Shown here: positions 33,683-43,691 of the stretch, piece after piece
Layout of the letters: each line of letters begins with the position of its first letter
Position numbering within the stretch: position 1 is the stretch's first letter
Origin: UBA1660 sp964462035
GTDB taxonomy: Bacteria > Myxococcota_A > Polyangia > Polyangiales > Houyiibacteriaceae
NCBI GenBank assembly: GCA_964462035.1
Contig: CAYXAP010000001.1
Coordinates: forward strand, 1 to 64,000
Reading direction: 5' to 3'
Length of the DNA: 64,000 bases
Notes under the pieces: model-generated
The model's database searches: none
Told to the model about the DNA's origin: nothing
Seen by the model: the letters and a program-made list of their open reading frames with translations, nothing else
Translations under genes and position numbers: made by a program

Positions 33683-35139
33683 TCGTTCTCCTCGACGCGG
33701 TCGATGGTCGCGTGAAGCTCGCCTTCGTGGAGGCGGACGCGGATCGCGTCCCCTTCGCTCACCTCGGAGGCCGAGCGGAGCGCGTTGCCTGCGGGGCCGA
33801 AGGCGATGCCGTAGCCACGACCGAGTACCCGCAGCGGCGAGAGCGCGTCGAGGCGACCCGCGAGACCGCCCACCCGGGCGCGCGCGTGGGCGATGGCCGG
33901 TCGCCCCAGTCCTTGGAGCTCGGCCACCCGCCGCGCGTGCTGCCGTTGGTGCATCGAGAGCAGCCGGTCGGTGGCCCGCCGTAGGCGGCGGTCCAGTCCC
34001 CGCAGTCGCTCGGTGTCCGCTCGCAGCGCGGCCCTCGGGTCCTGTCGACCGAGTCGTTCTTGGAGCGCCTCGAGCCGATCGCGGCGTGCATCCAGGTCGC
34101 GGGTGAGCGCGTCGGTCAGTCGCCGGTCGAGCGCCTCGACGTCGCGGTGGGCCGAGAGCACGGTCGTGCGCGGATCGCCGAGCCGCCGAAGCAGGCGGCC
34201 GAGCACGATGCGGCCGCGGTCGACCCGCGCCGCCAGAGCGCTCTGCAGGCGACGGTCGTGGGTGTCGAGCTCCTGCCAGAGCGCCCGCCATTCGGGTACG
34301 GCCTTCTCCGCCGCGTTCGAGGGCGTCGAGGCTCGGACGTCGGCGACCTCTTCGGCGAGGCAGGTGTCGGACTCGTGGCCGACGCCGCAGACCACCGGCA
34401 CCCGGGATGCGGCGACCGCGCGGCAGACCGTCTCGTCGTTGAAGGACCAGAGATCCTCGGGGCTGCCGCCGCCGCGGGCGAGGAGGATGACCTCGACTTC
34501 GGGTAGCTGCTGAATCGCCTCGAGCGCCACCACGATGGAGCGCGGCGCCAGGTCGCCGGAGGTCCGGCAGTCGGCAAGCACGATTCGGATCGGTGCGCGG
34601 GCGTGAGCGACCCGCAGGATGTCGCGGAGCGCCGCGCTCGTCGCGCTGGTGACGACGCCGATCGTCAACGGCGCTCTCGGCAGCGGGCGCTTTCGGCTCT
34701 CGTCGAGCAGGCCGTCCTCGGCGAGCCGCTTGCGAATGGCCAGGAAGCGCGCGGCGAGGTTCCCGTCACCCGCGGGCAACATGGTCTTCACCTGCAGCTG
34801 CATTTGACCGCGCTGCACGTAGTAGTCGACGGAGGCCCGGACTCGGACTCGCTCGCCGTCGATCAATCGCGCCTTGATGGCTGGCACGGTGCCTCGAAAG
34901 ACCACACCGCGGATGACGGCCACCTCGCGCTCGTCGCTGAGCTCGAAGTAGACGTGTCCGGAGCGCGCCTGGTGGACCTGGCTCAGCTCCCCTTCGACCC
35001 AGAAATCCTTGAACTTCCGTTCGAGCGTGTCGCGGACGGCGCGACCGACCTCGGCCACGCGATAGACGCGGCGTTCGTCGCTCGCGCCTCGACGCTCGGC
35101 GGGGCGGGGGCGCCGCCCCCATCCAGCTGGCGGGGCCAT
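33679..35139 (-). CDS. xseA: exodeoxyribonuclease VII large subunit
   Basis: A 486-residue nuclease subunit that degrades single-stranded DNA together with XseB. An OB-fold N-terminal domain (residues 25-120; FWVEGELSQ, SGHVYFELSD) is followed by the catalytic region with GVVTSATSAALRDI and LLARGGGSPEDLWSFNDE, then GVGHESDTCLAEEVADVRASTPSNAAE, and long helical coiled-coil segments rich in Arg to the C-terminus. Length fits (E. coli XseA is about 456). xseB is not adjacent here. ATG 35139 has TAGCGT 6 nt upstream and no Shine-Dalgarno. Confidence 0.92.
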   Translation of the reverse strand: MAPPAGWGRRPRPAERRGASDERRVYRVAEVGRAVRDTLERKFKDFWVEGELSQVHQARSGHVYFELSDEREVAVIRGVVFRGTVPAIKARLIDGERVRVRASVDYYVQRGQMQLQVKTMLPAGDGNLAARFLAIRKRLAEDGLLDESRKRPLPRAPLTIGVVTSATSAALRDILRVAHARAPIRIVLADCRTSGDLAPRSIVVALEAIQQLPEVEVILLARGGGSPEDLWSFNDETVCRAVAASRVPVVCGVGHESDTCLAEEVADVRASTPSNAAEKAVPEWRALWQELDTHDRRLQSALAARVDRGRIVLGRLLRRLGDPRTTVLSAHRDVEALDRRLTDALTRDLDARRDRLEALQERLGRQDPRAALRADTERLRGLDRRLRRATDRLLSMHQRQHARRVAELQGLGRPAIAHARARVGGLAGRLDALSPLRVLGRGYGIAFGPAGNALRSASEVSEGDAIRVRLHEGELHATIDRVEENE

Positions 35140-35145
35140 CGCCCG

Positions 35146-35151
35146 ACGCTA
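35146..35151 (-). promoter_or_regulatory. -10-like box, leaderless start
   Basis: TAGCGT on the minus strand ends 6 nt before the ATG of xseA at 35139. Confidence 0.45.
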
Positions 35152-35200
35152 CTGGACCGACGGGCGTGGCTCAAGACGACGGAGCGCTTCTCGATCGGCG

Positions 35201-35638
35201 CTAGCGGATGCGGGCGCGCCAGATCAGCCAGCGCTCGCCGTGCTTGACCAGATCGATGTTGCCGTCGACCACGCCATGGCGGGTCCGGGCTCGCAGGGCG
35301 ACGTGTGCTTCGTCGTCTTCCATCTCGATGGTGTGCTGGACGATCTCGATCTCGCTGCCGCGGAGCGGGCGGAGCGCCTCGCGTGCCCGCTGAGCCAGGT
35401 CCGCGTCGGCGTCCTCGAAGGTGCGCGTCCGATCGCTCGTCCGCACCTCGATGGGTTCGCGGTCGGTCTCGATGAAGCGCAGCGCCTCGTCGAGAGTGGT
35501 GTCCTGGACCTCGCCCTCGAGAGAGTCCACCAGCTGCTCGAGCCGCTCGCGGTCCGTGATGACCAGCGCGTCGGCGACGGCGGCCAGGCCACCGACGACG
35601 ACGCCGATGGCCAGCGTGTGGAGGAGGATTCGCTTCAT
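35201..35638 (-). CDS. hypothetical exported or anchored protein
   Basis: A 145-residue protein with an N-terminal hydrophobic segment (about residues 4-25, Gly/Val/Ala-rich) serving as an anchor or signal, then an acidic helical region and a C-terminal strand-rich half ending WLIWRARIR. The size and fold suggest an NTF2-like/SnoaL-like domain, which I cannot confirm. No catalytic motif. GGGAGAGGGG precedes ATG 35638, so this gene is translated from a leadered transcript, unlike its neighbour xseA. Confidence 0.6.
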   Translation of the reverse strand: MKRILLHTLAIGVVVGGLAAVADALVITDRERLEQLVDSLEGEVQDTTLDEALRFIETDREPIEVRTSDRTRTFEDADADLAQRAREALRPLRGSEIEIVQHTIEMEDDEAHVALRARTRHGVVDGNIDLVKHGERWLIWRARIR

Positions 35639-35672
35639 GCCCCTCTCCCATGCAGCTCCCTTGCCAACGGCC

Positions 35673-35699
35673 CGGATCCGGCGGATCCGGCGGATCCGG
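35673..35699 (+). repeat. three tandem CGGATCCGG units
   Basis: Three perfect adjacent copies of the 9-mer CGGATCCGG, each close to palindromic, upstream of the rhodanese gene. No known function; could be slippage. Confidence 0.8.
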
Positions 35700-35792
35700 C
35701 GGGTCTCGGCCGCTCTCGGATGACGAAATGTCAGCTCCGGTCGCCATCGGGACGACACCCTGGCGAGCGTTCGATCCCGCCCGGGCCCCTGC

Positions 35793-35798
35793 TATCGT
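35793..35798 (+). promoter_or_regulatory. -10-like box, leaderless start
   Basis: TATCGT ends 7 nt before the GTG at 35806, supporting this start over the upstream in-frame ATG at 35728. Confidence 0.45.
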
Positions 35799-35805
35799 CT
35801 GCGCC

Positions 35806-36177
35806 GTGGCTCCCCGGATCGCCGTGGCTCCCCTGACCGCCAAGGGCTACTACGAAGCGCGCCCAGGCGACGTGGCTCCCCGGGACGACCTCTTCCTCCT
35901 CGACGTTCGCCACGAGGGAGACCTGGACGAAGACCTCGGCCATATCCACCAGGTCCACCATCTGCCCCTCGCGGAGCTCGACGCGCTCGCGCTCCCGCTC
36001 GACACACCGATCGTCACGGTCTGCGGGAACGGCTTCGAGAGCCGAAAGGCGGCGATCGCGCTCGTCGAGGCTGGCTTCACCGAGGTCTACCACCTGGTCG
36101 GCGGGATGATTCGCTGGAACGCCGAGGAACGGCCGGTCGCGAAGGTGTCGACCCATCGGCCCGCACCCCGTCGATGA
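35806..36177 (+). CDS. rhodanese-like protein
   Basis: A 123-residue single rhodanese domain. An LLDVRHEGD strand comes early, and VTVCGNGFESRKAA carries the active-site Cys loop (Cys-Gly-Asn-Gly-Phe-Glu-Ser), which would hold a persulfide in a sulfurtransferase. Then HLVGGMIRWNAE follows as in rhodanese C-termini. Cytoplasmic. The frame is open to an ATG at 35728, but the leaderless box at 35793 favours GTG 35806. The stop overlaps folK by 4 nt (ATGA), so sulfur-carrier work and pterin synthesis share a transcript. Confidence 0.8.
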   Translation: MAPRIAVAPLTAKGYYEARPGDVAPRDDLFLLDVRHEGDLDEDLGHIHQVHHLPLAELDALALPLDTPIVTVCGNGFESRKAAIALVEAGFTEVYHLVGGMIRWNAEERPVAKVSTHRPAPRR

Positions 36178-36908
36178 GCGCGCGTTTCGTCATCGGACTC
36201 GGCTCGAACCTCGGCTCGCGCTGGTCTCTGCTCCGCGCGGCGCTGCACCGAGTGGCGGCGATCGAAGGGGTGGCGGTCGAAGCGGTCGGCCGACCCCGGC
36301 GGACGGAAGCGCTGGTCCTTCCGGGCGAGCCACCCGGGCCGGCGTTCCTGAACGGCGTGGCCCGGCTTCGCGCCGAGCTCGCGCCCGAGCGGCTCCTCGA
36401 CCGGCTCCACGCGATCGAGGCGGAGCTGGGGCGGGTCCGTGAGCGCAAGTGGGCGGCGCGAACCCTCGATCTCGACCTGCTGACCTGGGACGGGGAGCCG
36501 ATCGAGACGGGTCGGCTCACGCTCCCGCACGCCGGCCTCGCCGACCGTCGTTTCGCTCGTGCGGGCATCGCCGACCTCGGCTGGGGCGCGCTCGTGGACG
36601 ATCCGGCCGCACCATTCGCGCATGCGCCCCGGCGAGAGAAGGGCGTCGTGCAGGCCGATGACGACGCCGACGCCCTCGCCTGGGCCCTGACCACGAGGGC
36701 TCCGAGCGGGCCCTTCGAGCCGCTCCAGGCGAGCTCCGCGGGGGACTTCGTCGACGAGCTGAACCGACGAGGGGCGGGCGCCGTGGTGGTCTTCGAGCTC
36801 GGCGATTGCGTTCGCGGTGCGGCGGCTCCGGTGGCCGGAGCGCGGCCTCCGAGACGCGCGATCGAGCGCCTCGCGGGCGGCGGTTGTCGGCTCCGACTCG
36901 TCGATTGA
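36174..36908 (+). CDS. folK: HPPK (FolK) with C-terminal extension
   Basis: A 244-residue protein. The first about 150 residues are 6-hydroxymethyl-7,8-dihydropterin pyrophosphokinase, the folate-pathway kinase. IGLGSNLGSR leads, with an Arg-rich middle (RVRERKWAARTLDLDLLTW, whose Arg and Asp-X-Asp bind ATP and magnesium) and LPHAGLADRRF. The usual family length is about 160. An extra about 90 residues after residue 150 (Asp/Ala-rich, with GAVVVFELGDC) match no domain I know. ATG overlaps the rhodanese stop by 4 nt. Confidence 0.85.
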   Translation: MSARFVIGLGSNLGSRWSLLRAALHRVAAIEGVAVEAVGRPRRTEALVLPGEPPGPAFLNGVARLRAELAPERLLDRLHAIEAELGRVRERKWAARTLDLDLLTWDGEPIETGRLTLPHAGLADRRFARAGIADLGWGALVDDPAAPFAHAPRREKGVVQADDDADALAWALTTRAPSGPFEPLQASSAGDFVDELNRRGAGAVVVFELGDCVRGAAAPVAGARPPRRAIERLAGGGCRLRLVD

Positions 36909-36947
36909 TGGATTCGGAGCCCTTGGGCGCGCTATTCTCGCGACCCT

Positions 36948-38663
36948 ATGGCCGACACCCGAAGGGACAAGCGCGCCCCGGTCTCGCTCAAGGTGCGCTT
37001 CAAGAGCGCGACCATCGACGAATTCGTCGAGCAGTACAGCGTGGACATCTCCCGCGGGGGCCTCTTCATCAAGTCCAAGAAGCCGATGAAGATCGGCACG
37101 TTGCTGAAGTTCGAGCTGCAGCTGAAGGACGAGTCGCGGCTCATCCACGGCGTCGGCCGTGTGGTGTGGCGTCGCGAAGCCGAAGAGGCCACCGACAACG
37201 CCCCCGCCGGGATGGGCATCAAGTTCATCAAGATGGGTGCGGACAGCCGCACTCTCGTCCAGCAGATCGTGGAAGGGCGTGGCGACGCACCAGGCACCTT
37301 CGACGAGGGCGCCGACGGACCGAAGAAGGAAGCGAGCTTCTTCCCCGATAGTGGCCCGGCCGAGCTCCCGAATCCGGAGGACCGCACCCAGGTCCGTCAC
37401 GCGAGCGAGTTCCTCGCCGAGGCGCTGAGCGACTCCGATGGTGCCGCGGCCGAGGCCGCCGAGAGCGCCGAAGCGGCGCGGAAACGCACCGAGGAGATCC
37501 AGAAGGAGCGGGCCGAGGCCGAAGAGCGCCGCAAGGCCGACGAAGCCGCCGCCGCCGCTCGGCTGCGCGAGCAGGAAGAGGCCGCCGCCAAGGCTGCCGC
37601 CGCCGCCAAGGCCGCCGAAGCCGAAGAGGCCGCCGCCGCCGAAGCGGAGGAGCCGGCCGAGGACGCCGCGGATACGAAGGCGGACGAGCCTGCGGCCGAC
37701 GAGACCGTCCCCGACGACACGGGAGCCGCCGCTGCGGACACCCAGCTCGCGGAGCCGCCGCCGGCGAAGAAGGACGACGAGAAGAAGGCCGTGGCGCCCC
37801 GCGTCCCGAGCGAGCGCCCGGCCGCGCCCTCCGAGCAATCGGGCTCGCCGGTGATGCTGATCCTCATCGTGCTGCTCCTCGCGGGCGGTGCGGGCGGCTA
37901 CTTCTGGTGGAGCAGCCAGCAGGGCGGCGAGGAGACCGCCGAGGTCGAGACCGAACCCGAGCCGGAGGTCGAAGAGCCCGAGGTCGAGGAGCCCGAGGTC
38001 GAGGAGCCCGAGGTCGTCATGGTCGACGTCCACATCGAGTCGAACGTGCCCGCGGAGATCACCGCGAACGGCGAGTCGCTCGGCACCACGCCCCTCGACG
38101 CCTCGCTCGCCGTCGGCGAAGCGGTGACCCTGGTGGCGACCGCCGACGGTCACGGCCGGGTCGAACGGACGATCACGCCCGCCGAGGAGCCCGAGCCCGT
38201 GTCCTTCGAGCTCGTGGCCATCAGCTACGTGGTGGTCGTCGAGACCAACCCGCCGCAGTCTCGCGTGACGCTCGCGGGAGTGAACCAGCTGAGCCCGGCG
38301 CGCTTCGAGCTCGACGAGGCGGTCAGCGGTGACCTCACCGTCGCCGTGAGCAAGCCCGGCTTCCGCATGCAGACCATGACGGTCTCGCCCGACATGTTCA
38401 CCGAGCAGGGCGGAGCGATGGTCGCGACCGTCGAGGTCGAGCTCCAGGGCCGCTCCGGCCCGGCCACGACCACCATGATGGTCACGGCCATGGAGACCGA
38501 GATGGAGGCGACCATGGAGACCGCGATGGAGGCGACCATGGAAGCCACGATGGAGGCGACCATGGAGGCCACGATGGAAGCCACGATGGAGCCGGCCGTC
38601 ATGGAAGCCGCAATGGAAGCGGCGCCTGCCACGATGGACGCGCCGCCGGACAACCCCTTCTGA
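36948..38663 (+). CDS. PilZ-PEGA membrane protein with Ala-rich linker
   Basis: A 571-residue protein. Residues 1-100: a PilZ domain with RRDKR and DISRGGLFI, the two c-di-GMP-binding signatures. Residues about 155-285: a Glu/Ala-rich coiled-coil or linker. About 300-325: one membrane helix (VMLILIVLLLAGGAGG). Then an acidic Val-Glu-Glu-Pro repeat, two PEGA-type beta modules (about 365-420 and 425-480), and a C-terminus of Met-Glu-Ala-Thr repeats. A cytoplasmic c-di-GMP sensor joined to an envelope-facing PEGA region is implied. TATTCT lies 9 nt before the ATG. Downstream of folK by 39 nt. Confidence 0.8.
   Translation: MADTRRDKRAPVSLKVRFKSATIDEFVEQYSVDISRGGLFIKSKKPMKIGTLLKFELQLKDESRLIHGVGRVVWRREAEEATDNAPAGMGIKFIKMGADSRTLVQQIVEGRGDAPGTFDEGADGPKKEASFFPDSGPAELPNPEDRTQVRHASEFLAEALSDSDGAAAEAAESAEAARKRTEEIQKERAEAEERRKADEAAAAARLREQEEAAAKAAAAAKAAEAEEAAAAEAEEPAEDAADTKADEPAADETVPDDTGAAAADTQLAEPPPAKKDDEKKAVAPRVPSERPAAPSEQSGSPVMLILIVLLLAGGAGGYFWWSSQQGGEETAEVETEPEPEVEEPEVEEPEVEEPEVVMVDVHIESNVPAEITANGESLGTTPLDASLAVGEAVTLVATADGHGRVERTITPAEEPEPVSFELVAISYVVVVETNPPQSRVTLAGVNQLSPARFELDEAVSGDLTVAVSKPGFRMQTMTVSPDMFTEQGGAMVATVEVELQGRSGPATTTMMVTAMETEMEATMETAMEATMEATMEATMEATMEATMEPAVMEAAMEAAPATMDAPPDNPF
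38490..38585 (+). repeat. 12-bp coding tandem repeat (MEAT units)
   Basis: Eight consecutive 12-bp units of the type ATGGAGGCGACC encode Met-Glu-Ala-Thr repeats near the C-terminus of the PilZ-PEGA protein. Copies differ at 1-3 bases. Confidence 0.85.
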
Positions 38664-38682
38664 GCGATCGCCTGGTGCCGCG

Positions 38683-39273
38683 ATGAGCCGAACCGGATGG
38701 CGTCTCGCGGCTCTGGCGGCGTTCCTCTCCGGCTGTGGGCCGAGCACGGTGGACGTCGGCGTCGCGGTCCTGATCGCGACGCCGGTGGCGTTCATCGGCA
38801 TGGTGGTTCCGCCGTTCCTTCTGCGCCGGCTCCGCGAAGGACCGCGTGAGCGGCCGCCAGGGGACCTGAAGCCCGCGTTCATGGGCTTCGGCGTCGCCTG
38901 CGTCTTCGCCGTGGCCGGGTTCGCTCGAGCGGCGGAGGGCGGCGACGCCGAGCTCGCCGGCATCGCTGCGGCCATCACCGGTAGCTCGGGGATGTTCTAC
39001 GGCCAGCTCGCCTGGCTCATCTTCGATCGCCAGCAGGAACGCTTCGGCCGCTTCGCCCTGCCGACCCTGCTCCTCACGACGGCCATCCCGGCCACCCTCT
39101 TCGCCTACCACGAGCCGCTCGGCCTCCATTTCACGCACGACACGGGGCAGAGCTATGCGCTCTTCGCCTGGGCCTTCCCGGGCTATTTCTTCGTGCCACC
39201 GCTCCTGCTCTTCGCCATCGCGGCGCTCGTGCTCTGGAGCAGCCGCCGGCGAGAGGAACGGCTTCGCGGCTGA
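38683..39273 (+). CDS. multi-pass membrane protein, unknown
   Basis: A 196-residue protein with a lipoprotein-like start (FLSGC) that may instead be the first of five hydrophobic segments (about residues 5-18, 25-47, 66-85, 118-138 and 163-185). Loops are short; the C-terminus is Arg/Glu-rich. No family recognised. It lies 20 nt behind the PilZ-PEGA gene on the same strand, so it could work in the same c-di-GMP-related context, though that is a guess. Confidence 0.6.
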   Translation: MSRTGWRLAALAAFLSGCGPSTVDVGVAVLIATPVAFIGMVVPPFLLRRLREGPRERPPGDLKPAFMGFGVACVFAVAGFARAAEGGDAELAGIAAAITGSSGMFYGQLAWLIFDRQQERFGRFALPTLLLTTAIPATLFAYHEPLGLHFTHDTGQSYALFAWAFPGYFFVPPLLLFAIAALVLWSSRRREERLRG

Positions 39274-39281
39274 TCAGGCGC

Positions 39282-39287
39282 TAGCCT
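39282..39287 (+). promoter_or_regulatory. -10-like box, leaderless start
   Basis: TAGCCT ends 7 nt before the GTG at 39295. Confidence 0.45.
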
Positions 39288-39294
39288 GTAGGAC

Positions 39295-40098
39295 GTGCTC
39301 CGGCGCGCGCTCATCTTCCTCATGCTGGCCTGCACCGCCACGGCGGGTGCGCAGGAGCCGGCTCCGGTGAGCGTTCCGGACGGCTACACGCAGCGAAGCG
39401 ATACCGAGCGACCGCCCGTTCCACCGCCGCCCGCGCGACCCGCGCCGCGTGCCGAAGGCGACCCGCAGCGGGTCGTGCTGATGCCCACCGCGTTCACGCT
39501 TCGCCGGCGCGAGCGAAGCCTCAACACGTACGAGCTGGTCAGCCTCGAGACCGAAATCGGCGTCCGCGATCACATCCAGGTGGGCGTCCAGACCATCATC
39601 CCGGTCGGCCTGCTGGCCGTCGGGGCGTCGATGAAGGTGGGCTGGCGCTGGGACCGGGTGGCCTTCGCCCTCCATGGCCACGTGCTCGGCGCGCGCTTCT
39701 TCCGGGTAGGCGCCGAAGGAGTCCTCCTCGGGGGGCTCGGCGCCGTTCTCACGATCGGCAGCCCGGACCACTACCTGAACCTCGGGGTCTCCGGATGGGG
39801 CGGGGTGGCGGCGATCGACGACGGGCCTCAGCGCGTCGGCGCGCTCGTTCCTCACGTGGGCGGCTCGATCCGGGTGTCGAAGCGGGCCCGCCTCGTCATC
39901 GAAGCCTGGCTCCCCTACCGACCGAGGGGTCGTCACTTCTTCGAGCTGGCGATGATCCTCTATGGCGTGCGTGTCTTCGGCGCGAAGATGTGGGCGGATC
40001 TCGGCTTCCTGCGGGTCCTCTGCACCGACGATTGCGGCGCACCGCTCAGCGAGTCGCCGCCCGGCGTTCCCTACCTCAGCCTGGGTCGTCCCTTCTGA
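39295..40098 (+). CDS. exported beta-barrel-like protein
   Basis: A 267-residue exported protein: a signal peptide (LIFLMLACTATAGAQ) that could be a lipoprotein signal or a plain one, a Pro/Arg-rich linker (about 20-60), then alternating amphipathic strands with Gly/Val/aromatic residues (LVSLETEIGVRDHIQVGVQ and later ASMKVGWRW, LNLGVSGWGG) that look like an outer-membrane barrel. Two Cys near the end could pair. Function unknown. GTG start with a -10-like box 7 nt before it. Confidence 0.6.
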   Translation: MLRRALIFLMLACTATAGAQEPAPVSVPDGYTQRSDTERPPVPPPPARPAPRAEGDPQRVVLMPTAFTLRRRERSLNTYELVSLETEIGVRDHIQVGVQTIIPVGLLAVGASMKVGWRWDRVAFALHGHVLGARFFRVGAEGVLLGGLGAVLTIGSPDHYLNLGVSGWGGVAAIDDGPQRVGALVPHVGGSIRVSKRARLVIEAWLPYRPRGRHFFELAMILYGVRVFGAKMWADLGFLRVLCTDDCGAPLSESPPGVPYLSLGRPF

Positions 40099-40101
40099 GG
40101 C

Positions 40102-41657
40102 TCATGCCGGCTCTAGCAGCCGGGCCAGGATGCCGAAGGCGTCACTGGCGGCTTTGGCGCGAACCACCAGACCCGCGTCGTCCACGGCGAGCGTCACGAG
40201 GATCGCGCCGCCCGGCGGCACCGTCCCGAGGGGGGGTGCGGGCTTGAAGAGGCGCACGGCGGCCGGCAGCGACGACGGCACCAGGAGGAGGGCCGCCACG
40301 ACCGCCTCGTCGCCGGCGGCCACGCGGGCGATGCCCGGGTCGGCCGCGCCATCGTCGATCAGGAGAGCCTGACCCTCCTGCGCCACCACGAAGGTGGAAC
40401 CGCGGAGATGGCTCACCGGCGCCTCCGGGCAGCGACCGGAGGCCTGGCCGGCCAGCCGCCGACCGGAGCCGGCGCAGCCCGAGGCGGTCGAAGCGAGCGT
40501 CGCCAGGTAGCCGGCGGCGAACGCTTCTCGAAGCGGCTCCGCGACCGTGTCGAGAGCGACGTCCCGAGAGCGCCAGAGCACGAAGGGGCCCTGCTCGTTG
40601 CCGCCGATGGCCAACGTCCGCGGCGCTTCCCGCACGGCGGCTGCCACCTGGGTCAACGCGTCGCGCTCCGCCAGCCCGAGCCGCTCGCCGGCGACCGCCT
40701 GCAGCAGCGCCGCCAGGGTGTCCTCGTTCTCCGAGAGTCCGGCGCGGAAGTACGCGAGCGCGGTGCCTTCCGGCAGCGTGTCGAGCTGGTGTGGCGCCTG
40801 GGGCCAGCCACGGGCCCGCTCCGTGAACGGCGCACCCTCGCGCAGGGCCGCTCGCACCTCGAGCTGCAGCTCGCTGCCTTCGATGCCGAGCTCGACTTGG
40901 ACCGCTCCGACGTCTTCCAGCGCGTCCACCATCAGCCGCGCGGTGGCCTCGAGTCGATCGATGAGCGCCTCGGGATCGCCGAGCTCCGGCGGGCCCTCGT
41001 GGGCCTCTCGCTCGGCGGCGAGGGTCCCCCGGCCCTGGCGAACCCACTCGTTCAGCGCGTCGCGCACGTCGTCCCGCGCTCGTTGGGCCATCACGCCATC
41101 GGGTACCTGGATCGCGATCGCGTGCGTTCGCTCGGCAGGGAGCGCACGCAGCGCGGCGTAGGCGCCCGCGTGCTCGATGAGCGCGCGCTCGGTCCCCACG
41201 ACCAGCGCGTCACCGATGACGGCGACCCGCTCGCTCAACCACCGACCACCGCCGGGCGCGCCCTCGTCACCGCCTTCGATGGGGCGCGCGATCGGCGCCA
41301 CGACCAGGCGGCTGGTGTCGTCGGGGTTCGTCGACCGCAGGCTCAGCGCGCAGAGCTGGGCGCGCGGCTCTACGTGGCTCGTGTAGGGCGCCGCCTCTTC
41401 CGTGACCTCCGCGAGCGCAGCGCGCGTGTCGGCGGTGAAGAGCGCCGCCGAGCCCACCGGTCCGAGCGCCTCTCGAACGGCCGCACGATCGGCGCTGGCG
41501 CAGGCCTCCATCAGCAGATCGGTCGGAGTCTCGATCGTGGAAGGGTCGAGGGTCGGCTCGGTCTCGGCAGCCTCTTCGGTCTCGGCGACGTCATCGTCGC
41601 CGCAGCCATCGCAACCGAAGCCGAGAGTCAGCAAGAGAGGAACGATCGTCCAGCGCA

Positions 41658-41661
<4 letters not shown>
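40102..41661 (-). CDS. DUF3352-like lipoprotein
   Basis: About 519 residues, predicted lipoprotein (LGFGC then Asp/Glu linker). The mature part is a long alternating strand-helix protein with LPEGTALAYFRAGLS in the middle and repeated hydrophobic helices, somewhat like DUF3352-type proteins of myxobacteria. No catalytic residues seen. GTG 41661 overlaps the end of the dinG gene by 4 nt, with ATG 41658 as an alternative. Probably co-transcribed with the helicase. Confidence 0.6.
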
Positions 41662-43595
<1,934 letters not shown>

Positions 43596-43691
43596 GGAGC
43601 GGGGAGCCGACCCTGGGAGGCCAGCCGACCCTGCACATACCCGCCGCCGCGCGTGGGCGCCATCACGCGCGGTGAGCAAGCCGATGGAGGG

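Noticed and set aside
36087..38978. A 963-codon minus-strand open frame across folK and the PilZ-PEGA gene
   Set aside because: Gly/His/Arg-rich antisense of tandem repeats; both plus-strand genes have recognisable domains.
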